This document shows positions 45,389 to 54,853 of a stretch of DNA of 64,000 bases, in pieces; position 1 is the stretch's first letter, and the number at the start of each line of letters is the position of its first letter. Source of the stretch: Collinsella sp944321445 (GTDB lineage Bacteria > Actinomycetota > Coriobacteriia > Coriobacteriales > Coriobacteriaceae); NCBI RefSeq assembly GCF_030371825.1, contig NZ_JAUDDM010000009.1, one strand, 5' to 3'. The translations under genes and the position numbers were made by a program. The notes below the pieces were generated by a model, which was not told where the DNA came from, searched no databases, and saw nothing but the letters and a program-made list of their open reading frames with translations.

Positions 45389-46293
45389 ACTTCCTGACTA
45401 CCTTTGAGGACCACGTGGCAGGTATCTTCGGTGCCGCCCGCGCGCCGTTCTCGTTCAAGAAGCTCGCCAAGCAGGCGGCCCGTGAGATGGAAGACCAGAC
45501 CCTTGTGGTCAACGGCATCAACACGGCGCCCGCCCTCTATACCATCCTCATCGCCAACGACGACGACCCGTTGATGGCGCCCTACTACCCGCAGCTCACC
45601 CGTGAGGTCAGCGAGTTCGTGAAGGCGAGCGCGGAGAAGAAGGGCTACCTGTTCGTGGGCGAGCCGCTCGTGCGCTTCATGATCGACCCGTCGCTGAAGG
45701 GCGGCAAGTTCTCTGTGTTCGCAGAGAACGTCGATGCGCCCACCCTGGGCCGCCTCTATGAGGAGGAGCGCGCCTACCAGAAGGGCCTCTCGGGCCAGAT
45801 GAACATCGTGAACCCCGCGCCGCAGCCGCGCCGCGAGCAGGCAAACGACCCGTTTGCCCCCAATGTCCCCGACCCGGCTGCCCCCATCCCCGTCCCGCAG
45901 ACCATCTCGCGCGACGCGATGGCCGGCATGGCGGGCGGAGCCGCTGCGGCCGGCGCCAGCGTCGCCGCCAACATGGCGGGCTCCCGCGCCCAGCGTGCGC
46001 CCCAGGCAGCCCCGCTCGCACAGCTCATCGACGTCGTGACGGGCGACGTGCTCGAGATCACCCGCTCGCGCTGCACCGTGGGACGCGAGCGCGCTGCCGC
46101 CGATGTGGTCCTGCGCGACCCCAACGTGAGCCGTCGCCACGCCGAGCTCACCTTCACCGGGTCCGACTGGTCCATCGAGGACCTCAACTCCACCAACGGC
46201 ACCCTCGTCAACAACCGCCGCATCACGCGCTGCCCGCTGCGTGACGGCGACCTGCTGACGTTTGGCCTCTCCACCTTCGAGTTCAGGGGCTGA
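45385..46293 (+). CDS. fhaA: FhaA-like protein (DUF3662 + FHA domain)
   Basis: A 302-residue protein. The N-terminal DUF3662 domain (FLTTFEDHVAGIFGAARAPF, then LAKQAAREMEDQTLVVNG) is joined by a Pro/Ala-rich linker to a C-terminal FHA domain (CTVGRERAAADVVLRDPNVS, RRHAELTF, DLNSTNGTLVN) that binds phosphothreonine. In mycobacteria FhaA docks on phosphorylated wall-synthesis proteins such as the MurJ complex. GTGA overlap with the kinase stop supports the GTG at 45385 and translational coupling. It is followed directly by fhaB. Confidence 0.9.
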   Translation: MNFLTTFEDHVAGIFGAARAPFSFKKLAKQAAREMEDQTLVVNGINTAPALYTILIANDDDPLMAPYYPQLTREVSEFVKASAEKKGYLFVGEPLVRFMIDPSLKGGKFSVFAENVDAPTLGRLYEEERAYQKGLSGQMNIVNPAPQPRREQANDPFAPNVPDPAAPIPVPQTISRDAMAGMAGGAAAAGASVAANMAGSRAQRAPQAAPLAQLIDVVTGDVLEITRSRCTVGRERAAADVVLRDPNVSRRHAELTFTGSDWSIEDLNSTNGTLVNNRRITRCPLRDGDLLTFGLSTFEFRG

Positions 46294-46300
46294 TGCACCT

Positions 46301-46714
46301 ATGATCGACATCATCCTGTTCGCAGGCCGCATCGTTCTCGTCGTCCTGCTCTACATCTTCCTGTTCGCCGTCATGAAGACCGGCGTGGGCCTTGTGCGCG
46401 GCCAGCGCCGCGACTCGGCCATTTGGACCATCGACGTCGACAAGGGTCCCCGCGGCATCCGCGGCATCCACGTCGACATGCTGGGACCGGTCATCGTGGG
46501 CCGCTCCCCCAGCTCCGACATCTGCATCAACGAGCCCTTTGTCTCCGCCTCCCATGCGCGTTTTTCGCTGCAGGGCCCGGCGCTGGTCATTGAGGACCTG
46601 AACTCCCTGAACGGCACGCTGGTCAACGGCCGCCCGCTCGCTGAGCCCGCAACGCTTCGCGAGGGCGACGAGGTCCAGATCGGCGATGTCGTCATGAAAG
46701 TGAATCGCCGATGA
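46301..46714 (+). CDS. fhaB: FhaB-like membrane FHA protein
   Basis: A 137-residue protein with one N-terminal membrane helix (IILFAGRIVLVVLLYIFLFA) and a cytoplasmic FHA domain (VIVGRSPSSDICINEPFVSA, SHARF, DLNSLNGTLVNGR). This is the FhaB layout of actinobacteria, where the protein recruits phosphorylated partners to the membrane near the kinases and RodA. The ATG at 46301 begins the helix. Its stop overlaps the pstP start (ATGA). Confidence 0.92.
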   Translation: MIDIILFAGRIVLVVLLYIFLFAVMKTGVGLVRGQRRDSAIWTIDVDKGPRGIRGIHVDMLGPVIVGRSPSSDICINEPFVSASHARFSLQGPALVIEDLNSLNGTLVNGRPLAEPATLREGDEVQIGDVVMKVNRR

Positions 46715-48633
46715 CAGAAGAGAAGCACAACTTCTCGAACGCGCCCGAACTCACTGAACCCCGGGACGCATCGCACGCCTCCGACCTCCCGCCCGTCTTT
46801 GGGCAGGAAGCGGAGGCGCAGGCATCCCCTGCGCATTTTGCCGAGCCGGCTGTCGGCGAGGACGCTGACGCCTCGATCGACCCGCTGGGCGACACCGCCC
46901 CGCACGAGATCGAGGCCGCGCACTTCGCACAGCCCGCTTTTGCCGACGGCGCGCCCGCCGATGCGGAGCCGGCGCACTTCGCGGAGCCCGAGCAGGCACC
47001 CGCCGCATACGATGCCCCCGCGCCGGTGGAGGAGGAACATCCCTACCCGGAGGCAGCGCACTTCGCCGACGGGGATACCGCGGCAGACGATGTCGTGCCC
47101 GCGGCGGATCCGCTGTTCGCCGACCTCACCGATCACAGCGCCGCAGAAGACGATCCCGCGGCTGTGGAGGACATCCTGGGCGACCAGGATACCGGCGAGC
47201 TTCCACCCATCGATGCCATCGAGGCAGCCGCGGCTGCAGCCAAGCAGGTCGCACCAGGCGATACCGCCGAGCTCAACGCCGCGAAAGTGGAATCCAAGCT
47301 CAAAGACCCCGGCACGACGCAGAGCTTCATGCCACTCGCCGAGGAGCGCATCACGACCGACTCGACCTACGACGCGGGCACGACGACCACGCTCATGTGG
47401 GGCGCCCGCTCCGACGTGGGCTGCGTGCGCGCGCACAACGAGGACTCCTATCTGGTAGCCTCCCCGCTGTTCGCCGTCTGCGACGGCATGGGCGGCCATG
47501 CGGCGGGCGAGGTCGCAAGCTCCATTGCCGTGGAGACCATCGCCAAGATGTCGCCGGGCACGGCCGACGCCGCGCGCCTGGCTGCGGGCGTCGAGGCCGC
47601 AAACGCGGCCATCATCGAGGCTGCCGCCAACGGCGTGGGGCGCCCCGGCATGGGCTGCACCGCGACCGTTGCCTATATCGAGGGACACACCATCGCCATC
47701 GCGCACGTGGGCGACTCGCGCGCCTACCTCATGCACGAGGGCGTGCTCACGCGCATCACGCATGACCACTCCTATGTGGAGGAGCTCGTCGACGCCGGCG
47801 AGATCACGGCCGACGAGGCGCGCATCCACCCCAACCGCTCGGTCATCACCCGCGCACTGGGGTCGGACCCCGCCATGTACGCGGACCACTTCCAGCTGAA
47901 CATCGACGAGGGCGACCGCCTCATCCTGTGCTCGGACGGCCTTTCCAGCATGATTCCGGACAGCGAGATCGAAAACATCGCCCAGAAGTCCTCAACGGCG
48001 CAGATGTGCACCGACAACCTGGTCGACGCGGCGCTCGCCGCGGGCGGCGCGGACAACGTGTCGGTCGTGGTCGTCGACGTCGTCGACGACGGCCGCCTGA
48101 AGCAGGTCATCCGCACGCATCGCCGCAACCTGTTCATCTCGCTCGCGGCGCTCGCCGCAGCGCTCATCGTGGGCGCCGTCATCACGTTCTTCTCCATCGC
48201 CGGCTCCGTCTACCTGGGAGTGAACGGCGAGACCGTGGCCGTGTACCGCGGCATCCCCGCCACCGTTTTGGGCGTGCCGTTCCATCGGTTGGAAGAGGAG
48301 ACGTCAATCAAGCTCTCCGATCTGCCGGAGGACACCCGCAACCGCTTGAGCGAGGGCATCGCCCAGGAAAGCCTCGAGCAGGCATGGGACACGCTCTCGG
48401 ACTATCGCGAGCAGATCAGCGAGGCACAGGCGCAGCAGCAAGAGACCGCCGATGCGATCCGCGAGAGCGCCGAGGCCGAGGAGAAGGCCAAGGCCGAAGC
48501 GGAGGCGGCCGGTGACGCCCAACCTCAAGACGGCGGAGGCGGCGAGGCGGCCCCCACCGAGGAGCAAGCCGCACCCGAAGTCCCTGCAACCACCGCTGAC
48601 CCCAACACCCAGACCCAAGAAGGAGGCGCATGA
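46711..48633 (+). CDS. pstP: PP2C-type Ser/Thr phosphatase (PstP-like) with repeat-bearing N-terminus
   Basis: A 640-residue phosphatase. The catalytic PP2C domain (about 229-465) has the metal-binding signatures RSDVGCVRAHNEDSYLV, AVCDGMGGHAAGE (D258), HVGDSRAYL and GADNVSVVVVDV, followed by a membrane helix near 473-495 and an extracytoplasmic tail. It reverses phosphorylation by the two kinases of the operon. Unusually, 228 acidic, low-complexity residues precede the catalytic domain, with an AHFAEP/AHFAQP/AHFADG motif repeated at 41, 70, 88 and 116. PstP homologues usually start at the catalytic domain. The start overlaps fhaB and the stop overlaps the next gene. Confidence 0.9.
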   Translation: MTEEKHNFSNAPELTEPRDASHASDLPPVFGQEAEAQASPAHFAEPAVGEDADASIDPLGDTAPHEIEAAHFAQPAFADGAPADAEPAHFAEPEQAPAAYDAPAPVEEEHPYPEAAHFADGDTAADDVVPAADPLFADLTDHSAAEDDPAAVEDILGDQDTGELPPIDAIEAAAAAAKQVAPGDTAELNAAKVESKLKDPGTTQSFMPLAEERITTDSTYDAGTTTTLMWGARSDVGCVRAHNEDSYLVASPLFAVCDGMGGHAAGEVASSIAVETIAKMSPGTADAARLAAGVEAANAAIIEAAANGVGRPGMGCTATVAYIEGHTIAIAHVGDSRAYLMHEGVLTRITHDHSYVEELVDAGEITADEARIHPNRSVITRALGSDPAMYADHFQLNIDEGDRLILCSDGLSSMIPDSEIENIAQKSSTAQMCTDNLVDAALAAGGADNVSVVVVDVVDDGRLKQVIRTHRRNLFISLAALAAALIVGAVITFFSIAGSVYLGVNGETVAVYRGIPATVLGVPFHRLEEETSIKLSDLPEDTRNRLSEGIAQESLEQAWDTLSDYREQISEAQAQQQETADAIRESAEAEEKAKAEAEAAGDAQPQDGGGGEAAPTEEQAAPEVPATTADPNTQTQEGGA

Positions 48634-51530
48634 TGGGCAGTCGTCGCAACACCGAGCTCTTCCTGCTCGTCGCCGCTGCGTTCCCCGTGACGCTGCTGTA
48701 CGCGCTCTACGTCACCACCAACGGCGTGGCGCTCAGCTTCGAGACGCTTGCGGTGCCCATCGGCCTGTTTGCGGCCTTCACCGCCGCGCACATCGCCACG
48801 CGCTTCTTCGCACCCGGCGCCGACCCCGCCATCTTGCCGGTGGTGTTCGCGCTCTCGGGCATCGGCATCACCTTCGTCACGCGCTTGGCGCCCGAGCTCG
48901 CCATGAACCAGCTGACCATCCTGTTCGGCGCCATCGCGCTCATGTGCGTCACGCTCGCGCTGGTGAAGAACCTCGACATGGTCAAGCGCTACAAGTACAC
49001 CTTCGGCATCATCGGCATCTTGCTGCTCGTTTTGCCCATGTTCGTGGGCACCGAGGTGTACGGCTCCAAGCTGTGGGTGCAGATTCCCGGCCTGGGCCGC
49101 TTCCAGCCCGGTGAGTTCGCCAAGATCTTCTTGGTGCTGTTCCTGGCTGGCTACCTGTCCGAGAACCGCGAGCTGCTCTCCATCTCCAACCACAGCTTCC
49201 TGGGTCTCAAGATCCCGCGCTTCCGCCTGCTGCTCCCGCTGTTCGTGGTGTGGGGCATCTGCCTGGCCATCGTCGCGTTCGAGACCGACCTGGGCAGCGC
49301 GCTTCTGTTCTATACCGTGTTCCTCATGATGCTCTACGTGGCAACCGGCCGCGTTTCGTACGTAATCATCGGCCTGTTGTTGCTGCTGGTGGGCGGCTTT
49401 GGCGCCTACCAGGTGATGCACCACGTGCAGACCCGTTTCCAGATTTGGATCGACCCGTTCGCGGACGCCCAGGGCGGCGGCTACCAGCTCGTGCAGTCGC
49501 TGTACTCGCTGGCTGACGGCGGCCTTGTGGGCGTGGGCATCGGCCGCGGCATGGCGACCAGCATTCCGGTCGTCGAGTCCGACTTCATCTTCTCGGCCAT
49601 CGGCGAGGAGATGGGCCTGCTCGGCGGCTCCGCCGTGCTGCTGCTGTTCATGCTCTTCGCCGTGCGCGGCCTCACCGTCGCCGCGCGCGCCAAGTCCGAC
49701 CTTGCCGCGTTCATCGCGAGCGGCCTCACCGCGTCCATCTCGTTCCAGGCCTTCCTCATCGTGGGCGGCGTCACCCGCCTGGTGCCCCTCACCGGCGTGA
49801 CCCTGCCCTTCATGAGCCAGGGCGGCACCTCGCTGTTGGCGAGCTTCATCATCGTCGCGCTCCTCATGCGCGCCGGCGATGAGGCGACCGGCCGCAACGT
49901 CGAGCTCGCGGGCTCGGGTACCGAATCCAGCCCCGTTGCCGCCGCGGTCTCTGCCGTCAACAAGGCCGGCACGCGCTTCTTCCGCTCCGGCGAGACCAAC
50001 GAGGTCGAGGAGTCGCTGGGCAGCCACGCGCGCCCCGGCTCCCGCGTGCGCCGTCGCCTGCTCGACACGCCCGAGTCCGGCGTGCTGGGCCGCGTAGCGC
50101 TTGCCAAGCGCCTGACCCGCGAAGTCGTGCTGTTCACCGGCCTGTTCGCGATCCTCATCGGCAACCTCACCTACATCCAGGTCATCAAGGCCAAGGAATA
50201 CCAGGAGATGCCGAGCAACAACCACACCATCGCCAAGGCCGCCTACATCAAGCGTGGCTCCATCATCACCGCCGACGGCGTGACGCTTGCCGAGTCCATC
50301 CAGCAGGAGGACGGCACCTACACGCGTTCCTACCCCAACGGCAGTCTGGCCGCCCATACCGTGGGCTACTACTCCACGCAGTACGGCCTGACGGGCATCG
50401 AGCTGTCGCAAAACGAGACGCTCACCGGTTCGCAAGACTATTCAAGCTGGCAGAACGCCATCAGCTCGCTCGCCGGCATGACGCAGCCCGGCAACTCGGT
50501 GCAGCTGACCATCAATTCGCGCATCCAGTCCGCCGCCGAGCAGGCGCTTTCGGGCAAGAAGGGCGCCATCGTGGTGCTCGATCCGCGCACGGGCGCCGTA
50601 CTTGCCAAGGCGAGCGCGCCCACCTTTGAGATTTCTAACGTGGGCGCCGTCATGAACGGCGAGTTGTCCGAGGACGAGGCGTCGCTCTACGACCGCACGA
50701 CGCAGGCGCTCTATACCCCGGGCTCGACCTTCAAGGTCATCACGCTCGCCGCGGCGCTCGACACCGGCACCGCCACGCTGCGCAGCAGCTACGAGTCGCC
50801 CGCGTCGATGCAGATCGGCAACAACGAGGTGACCAACGTGGGCGATACCGACTTCGGCACCATGAGCCTGGAGAGCGCGTTCGCCTATTCGTCCAACGTC
50901 GTCTTTGGCCAGGTGGCCGTCGAGCTCGGTGCCGACAAGCTCGTGCAGTACGCCAACGCCTTCGGCTACGGCCAGGCCATCGGCCAGGACTTCAATACCG
51001 CGACGTCGATCATGGCGGACCCCGCCCAGATGACCGAGTGGGAGCTCGCATGGGCAGGCTCCGGCCAGCCGGTCGGCCAGGGTCACACCGCCGGCCCACA
51101 GACCACGGTTATGGAGAACGCGGTGATGGTCGCCGCCATCGCCAACAACGGCCTTGCCATGAACCCCTACGTGATTGCCCAGACGCTTTCGCCCGCCGGC
51201 ACGGTGGTGCGCACCACTCAGGCCCGCTCGCTGGGCCAGGTCGTGAGCTCCGACACCGCCGCACTGGTGAAGGAGGCCATGCTCGAGGTCGTCGACGAGG
51301 GCAGCGGTTCGGCCGCTTCCGTCGCGGGCGTCCAGGTTGCCGGCAAGACCGGTACCGCCGAGGCCACCAAGAGCCAGATTAACACCGCCTTCGTTGGCTT
51401 CGCCCCTTATGACACCCCGACCGTGGCCATCTCGGTCATGATTGAGGATTACGACGAGGACCGCGACGAATCCGCCGCAGAGATCGCCGGAGCCGTCCTA
51501 CGGGTCGCGCTCGAGGCGCAGGGCGCGTAA
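48630..51530 (+). CDS. RodA/FtsW glycosyltransferase fused to a class B penicillin-binding protein
   Basis: A 966-residue fusion. Residues 1-430 are a SEDS glycosyltransferase with about ten membrane helices (GRFQPGEFAKIFLVLFLAGY; FETDLGSALLF with D220 at the position of the catalytic Asp). After a linker and another membrane helix (VVLFTGLFAILIGNLTYIQ), residues 490-966 form a class B PBP transpeptidase with the three penicillin-binding motifs: STFK (S699-K702), SSN (754-756) and KTG (906-908). In most actinobacteria rodA and pbpA are neighbouring separate genes in this same operon; here one chain would both polymerise and cross-link peptidoglycan. The start overlaps the pstP stop. Confidence 0.93.
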   Translation: MMGSRRNTELFLLVAAAFPVTLLYALYVTTNGVALSFETLAVPIGLFAAFTAAHIATRFFAPGADPAILPVVFALSGIGITFVTRLAPELAMNQLTILFGAIALMCVTLALVKNLDMVKRYKYTFGIIGILLLVLPMFVGTEVYGSKLWVQIPGLGRFQPGEFAKIFLVLFLAGYLSENRELLSISNHSFLGLKIPRFRLLLPLFVVWGICLAIVAFETDLGSALLFYTVFLMMLYVATGRVSYVIIGLLLLLVGGFGAYQVMHHVQTRFQIWIDPFADAQGGGYQLVQSLYSLADGGLVGVGIGRGMATSIPVVESDFIFSAIGEEMGLLGGSAVLLLFMLFAVRGLTVAARAKSDLAAFIASGLTASISFQAFLIVGGVTRLVPLTGVTLPFMSQGGTSLLASFIIVALLMRAGDEATGRNVELAGSGTESSPVAAAVSAVNKAGTRFFRSGETNEVEESLGSHARPGSRVRRRLLDTPESGVLGRVALAKRLTREVVLFTGLFAILIGNLTYIQVIKAKEYQEMPSNNHTIAKAAYIKRGSIITADGVTLAESIQQEDGTYTRSYPNGSLAAHTVGYYSTQYGLTGIELSQNETLTGSQDYSSWQNAISSLAGMTQPGNSVQLTINSRIQSAAEQALSGKKGAIVVLDPRTGAVLAKASAPTFEISNVGAVMNGELSEDEASLYDRTTQALYTPGSTFKVITLAAALDTGTATLRSSYESPASMQIGNNEVTNVGDTDFGTMSLESAFAYSSNVVFGQVAVELGADKLVQYANAFGYGQAIGQDFNTATSIMADPAQMTEWELAWAGSGQPVGQGHTAGPQTTVMENAVMVAAIANNGLAMNPYVIAQTLSPAGTVVRTTQARSLGQVVSSDTAALVKEAMLEVVDEGSGSAASVAGVQVAGKTGTAEATKSQINTAFVGFAPYDTPTVAISVMIEDYDEDRDESAAEIAGAVLRVALEAQGA

Positions 51531-51591
51531 GTCGGCGCGCTTCCGAATGGTTTATACGATGCATGCGCATGTGATGGATGAGGAGTAAGAG

Positions 51592-53598
51592 ATGGCGCAA
51601 CAGCAGAAGTTGCTGGGAGGAAGATATCTCCTTAAAGACAAGGTCGGCGCGGGCGGCATGGCTTCGGTCTACCGTGCGACCGACCAGGTGCTCGACCGCA
51701 CGGTCGCGATCAAGATTATGCTTCCCCAGTACGCGAGCGACGCGACGTTCGCCGCACGCTTCAAACAGGAGGCACAGGCAGCCGCTGGCCTTCAGAGCCC
51801 CTACATCGTGGGCGTCTACGACTGGGGCAAGGACGGCGACACGTATTACATCGTGATGGAGTACCTGCGCGGCACCGACCTTAAGAGCGGCATTCGCAGC
51901 CACGGCGCGCTCGACCCCAAGAAGGTCGCGCAGATCGCCAGCCAGATTTGCGGCGCGCTCTCGGTCGCACACAAGCACGAGATCATCCACCGCGACATCA
52001 AGCCGCAAAACATCATGGTGCTCCCCGACGGCAGCATCAAGGTGATGGACTTCGGCATCGCGCGCGCTAAGAACAGCCATCTCACTCAGGACAACAACGT
52101 GCTGGGCACGGCCCACTACGTAAGCCCGGAGCAGACGCGCGGCCAGGAGCTGGGCCCCACCTCCGACATTTACTCGCTGGGCGTCGTGATGTACGAGTGC
52201 GCCACGGGCAAGGTTCCCTTCGACGGCGACGACGCCATCTCCGTCGCCCTGAAGCAGGTCAACGAGCTGCCCGTTCCGCCTTCGCAGATCAACCCCAACG
52301 TCGACGGCGACCTTGAGCGCATCATCTTGCGCTGCATGGAGAAGGACCCGCAGAACCGCTTCCAGTCCGCCGACGAGCTGCGCCAGGTGCTGAACAGCTA
52401 CCTCGCCGGCCGTACGGTCGACGTACCCGAGCCCACACGCGTCATCAGCGCCGCCGGCGCCGCCACCACGCGCGTGATGTCCGAGTCCACGCAGGCCATG
52501 GCACGCCCTGTGGGCGGCGCCGCAGCGGTCACCCCCACTGGCCGCGCAACGACCGGCAAGTTCGACACGAGCGCCTACGCCGCAGAAGCGCAGAAGTCCA
52601 GCAAGGGCAAGATCATTGCCGCCATCGTGGCGGTCATCGCGGTGGTCGCCATCGCCGTGTACGCGGCATCGACTCTCTTCGCCCCGGCGGAGATGCTTGT
52701 GGTCCCCAACGTGCTGGGCGAGACGCAACAGGCGGCCGAGCAGGCAATCGAGGCCGCCGGCTTCAAGGTGGGCTCGGTCGACGAGGGCTGGAGCGACGAG
52801 TACGCCGAGGGCGAGGTCATGGAGCAGCACCCCACAGCAGACGGCTCTTCCACCGCGCCCGAGGGCTCCGAGATCAACATCGTCATCTCGCAGGGCCAGC
52901 AAGAAGAAGAGGTTGCGCAGAAAGAGGTCCCCGACCTCTCGAAGGCCGCCAACGAGGATGAGGCGCGCAAGATGCTGCGCGAGGTGGGCCTGGAGCCCGG
53001 TGAGGTCAAGCAGGAGTCGAGCGATGATGTCGACGAGGGCAAGATCATGAACCAGAGCCCCGATGCCGGCACGATGGTCGACGAGGGCTCGACGGTTGAC
53101 TTCACGGTATCGAGCGGCCCGGACTCCGAGCGTGTGCCCGACCTCACCGGCATGACGCGCAGCCAGGCCGACAAGGCACTCTCTGACCTGGGCTTTGGCG
53201 TGACATTCGACGAGTGTCACAGCTCGACCGTTGCCGAGGGCCTCGTGGTGAGCTGGAACCCCAGCGGCAACCAGCCCAAGGGTGCCGAGATTACCGTGAC
53301 CATTTCGATGGGACCGGAGGAGCCCGAGGAGCCCAGCACGGGCGATGACCCGAGCACGGACGACCCCGACACCGGCGATGAGCCGAGTGAGCCCAGCGGC
53401 GGCGGCATTTCGGCATCCGATATCCCGGACCTGACGGGCCTGGACAAGGCGAGCGCCGAGAAGGCCCTTGATGCGGCGGGCCTCCCCCACAAGACCCGCT
53501 ATGCCGACGGCGAGCGCTACGGTGTTGATCAGGACATCGCCATCAGCTGGGAACCGAGTGAGGACGGCACCTACGTTGACCTCGTGGTCGCCTGGTAA
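51592..53598 (+). CDS. pknB: PASTA-domain Ser/Thr kinase (PknB)
   Basis: A 668-residue receptor kinase. The cytoplasmic kinase domain (about 11-270) has K41 (VAIKIM), the catalytic loop IIHRDIKPQN (D135), DFG at 153-155 and an activation segment with VLGTAHYVSPEQ. A membrane helix at about 341-363 leads to four extracellular PASTA repeats (VVPNVLGETQQAAEQAIEAA; VPDLSKAANEDEARKML; VPDLTGMTRSQADKALSDL; IPDLTGLDKASAEKALDAA). A Glu/Pro/Asp-rich spacer separates repeats 3 and 4. PASTA domains bind muropeptides or lipid II, so the kinase couples wall status to FHA proteins and the RodA-PBP fusion just upstream. The ATG at 51592 follows GAGGAG. Confidence 0.95.
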   Translation: MAQQQKLLGGRYLLKDKVGAGGMASVYRATDQVLDRTVAIKIMLPQYASDATFAARFKQEAQAAAGLQSPYIVGVYDWGKDGDTYYIVMEYLRGTDLKSGIRSHGALDPKKVAQIASQICGALSVAHKHEIIHRDIKPQNIMVLPDGSIKVMDFGIARAKNSHLTQDNNVLGTAHYVSPEQTRGQELGPTSDIYSLGVVMYECATGKVPFDGDDAISVALKQVNELPVPPSQINPNVDGDLERIILRCMEKDPQNRFQSADELRQVLNSYLAGRTVDVPEPTRVISAAGAATTRVMSESTQAMARPVGGAAAVTPTGRATTGKFDTSAYAAEAQKSSKGKIIAAIVAVIAVVAIAVYAASTLFAPAEMLVVPNVLGETQQAAEQAIEAAGFKVGSVDEGWSDEYAEGEVMEQHPTADGSSTAPEGSEINIVISQGQQEEEVAQKEVPDLSKAANEDEARKMLREVGLEPGEVKQESSDDVDEGKIMNQSPDAGTMVDEGSTVDFTVSSGPDSERVPDLTGMTRSQADKALSDLGFGVTFDECHSSTVAEGLVVSWNPSGNQPKGAEITVTISMGPEEPEEPSTGDDPSTDDPDTGDEPSEPSGGGISASDIPDLTGLDKASAEKALDAAGLPHKTRYADGERYGVDQDIAISWEPSEDGTYVDLVVAW

Positions 53599-53620
53599 CC
53601 TGCACGATATCGCGATATGA

Positions 53621-53650
53621 GAAAGGCCCCATTACGGGGCCTTTCTTTTT
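53621..53650 (+). terminator. Terminator of the cell-wall signalling operon
   Basis: GAAAGGCCCC / GGGGCCTTTC, a perfect 10-bp stem with a 5-base loop, then TTTTT. Confidence 0.95.
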
Positions 53651-53680
53651 GCGTTGCTTAGGTGCCGTACATGCGCGTCG

Positions 53681-54640
53681 CTAGAACACGCCGATGCGCT
53701 TGACCTCGGGCTCGAGCTCGACGCCAAACTGCGCTTTCACTTCTTCCTGCACGTGTTCGATGAGCGCGTTGACGTCAGCCGCGGTGGCGTGGTCGACATT
53801 GACCACGAAGCCGCAGTGCTTCTCGGACACCTGCGCGCCGCCCACGCGGCACCCGCGCAGACCGGCATCCATGATGAGCTTGCCGGCGAAATAACCCTGA
53901 GGGCGCTTGAATGTGGAACCGGCGCTGGGCATCTCGAGCGGCTGCTTCTCTTCGCGGCGCTTCTGATACGTGTCCATATCGGCACGGATCATGCGCTCGT
54001 TGCCGGGTACCAGCGAGAACGTGGCGGAAAGCACGATAAGACCTTCGTCGTGGATGCGGCTTTGGCGATAGCCCATGTGGAGCTCGGACACGGGAATCGT
54101 GCGCACGAAGCCGCGCATGTTCGTGCCGTCGGGAGCCTTCGCGCCGGGCTCGTAGACCTCGACCGATTCTAAAACATCGGCCGTGCAGGCATCGTAGGCG
54201 CCCGCGTTCATATGGCAGGCTCCGCCCACCGTAGCGGGAATGCCCCACAGGGGCTCCAAGCCAGAGAGCTCCGCTTCCGCCGCGGCAAGCGCCACGTCGC
54301 GCAGCAGCGCGCCCGCCTGGGCGTGGATGCGCGTGCCCGCGACGTCGATGGCAGCGTAGTTCTCGCGCAGCAGGATGACGACACCGCGGATACCGCGATC
54401 GCCCACCAGCAGGTCGGATCCGTTGCCCACGACCGTGACGGGAACCCCCGCGATAGCGCAGGTATCGAGCGCACACACCACGGACTCCTTGTCGCGCGGG
54501 ATGAGCATGACATCGGCCGGGCCGCCGATCTTGAACGTGGTGTGGGCGCTCATGGGCTCAAAGAGCACCAGGTTGTCCTCCCCCACCGCAGCACCCAGGG
54601 CGCAGAGGACCTCGTCGGTGATTCGGTCGTATTCGTGCAT
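53681..54640 (-). CDS. murB: UDP-N-acetylenolpyruvoylglucosamine reductase
   Basis: A 319-residue MurB that reduces UDP-GlcNAc-enolpyruvate to UDP-MurNAc with FAD and NADPH, an early cytoplasmic step of peptidoglycan synthesis. FAD-binding motifs HTTFKIGGPAD, VVGNGSDLLVGD and GIPATVGGACHMNAGAYD are present, with the catalytic serine in PSAGSTFKRP and the C-terminal ELEPEVKRIG. The ATG at 54640 is the family start. It is transcribed toward the end of the pknB operon, separated by that operon's terminator. Confidence 0.96.
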   Translation of the reverse strand: MHEYDRITDEVLCALGAAVGEDNLVLFEPMSAHTTFKIGGPADVMLIPRDKESVVCALDTCAIAGVPVTVVGNGSDLLVGDRGIRGVVILLRENYAAIDVAGTRIHAQAGALLRDVALAAAEAELSGLEPLWGIPATVGGACHMNAGAYDACTADVLESVEVYEPGAKAPDGTNMRGFVRTIPVSELHMGYRQSRIHDEGLIVLSATFSLVPGNERMIRADMDTYQKRREEKQPLEMPSAGSTFKRPQGYFAGKLIMDAGLRGCRVGGAQVSEKHCGFVVNVDHATAADVNALIEHVQEEVKAQFGVELEPEVKRIGVF

Positions 54641-54853
54641 CGCGAACCGCCTTCTTGTGTTGCAAACGTTTTGGTGACGCACAAACTATAACACCGCTTT
54701 GTTGAGCATGGACTTATCCCCACATCGGGCGCACGCCTCCCTGGGGGCTCATTCCTCCCGCGGCGCCTCCGCGCCCGGTTGACGGACGGCGCGCCGGTGG
54801 ACACAATGGAGCACATCTGCAGGGTAGCGAGTCGTTTGGGGAGGTGCGCGTTC

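Noticed and set aside
48525..50435. 636-codon minus-strand frame opposite the RodA-PBP fusion
   Set aside because: It is antisense to conserved membrane and PBP motifs and reads as His/Ala/Glu-rich noise.
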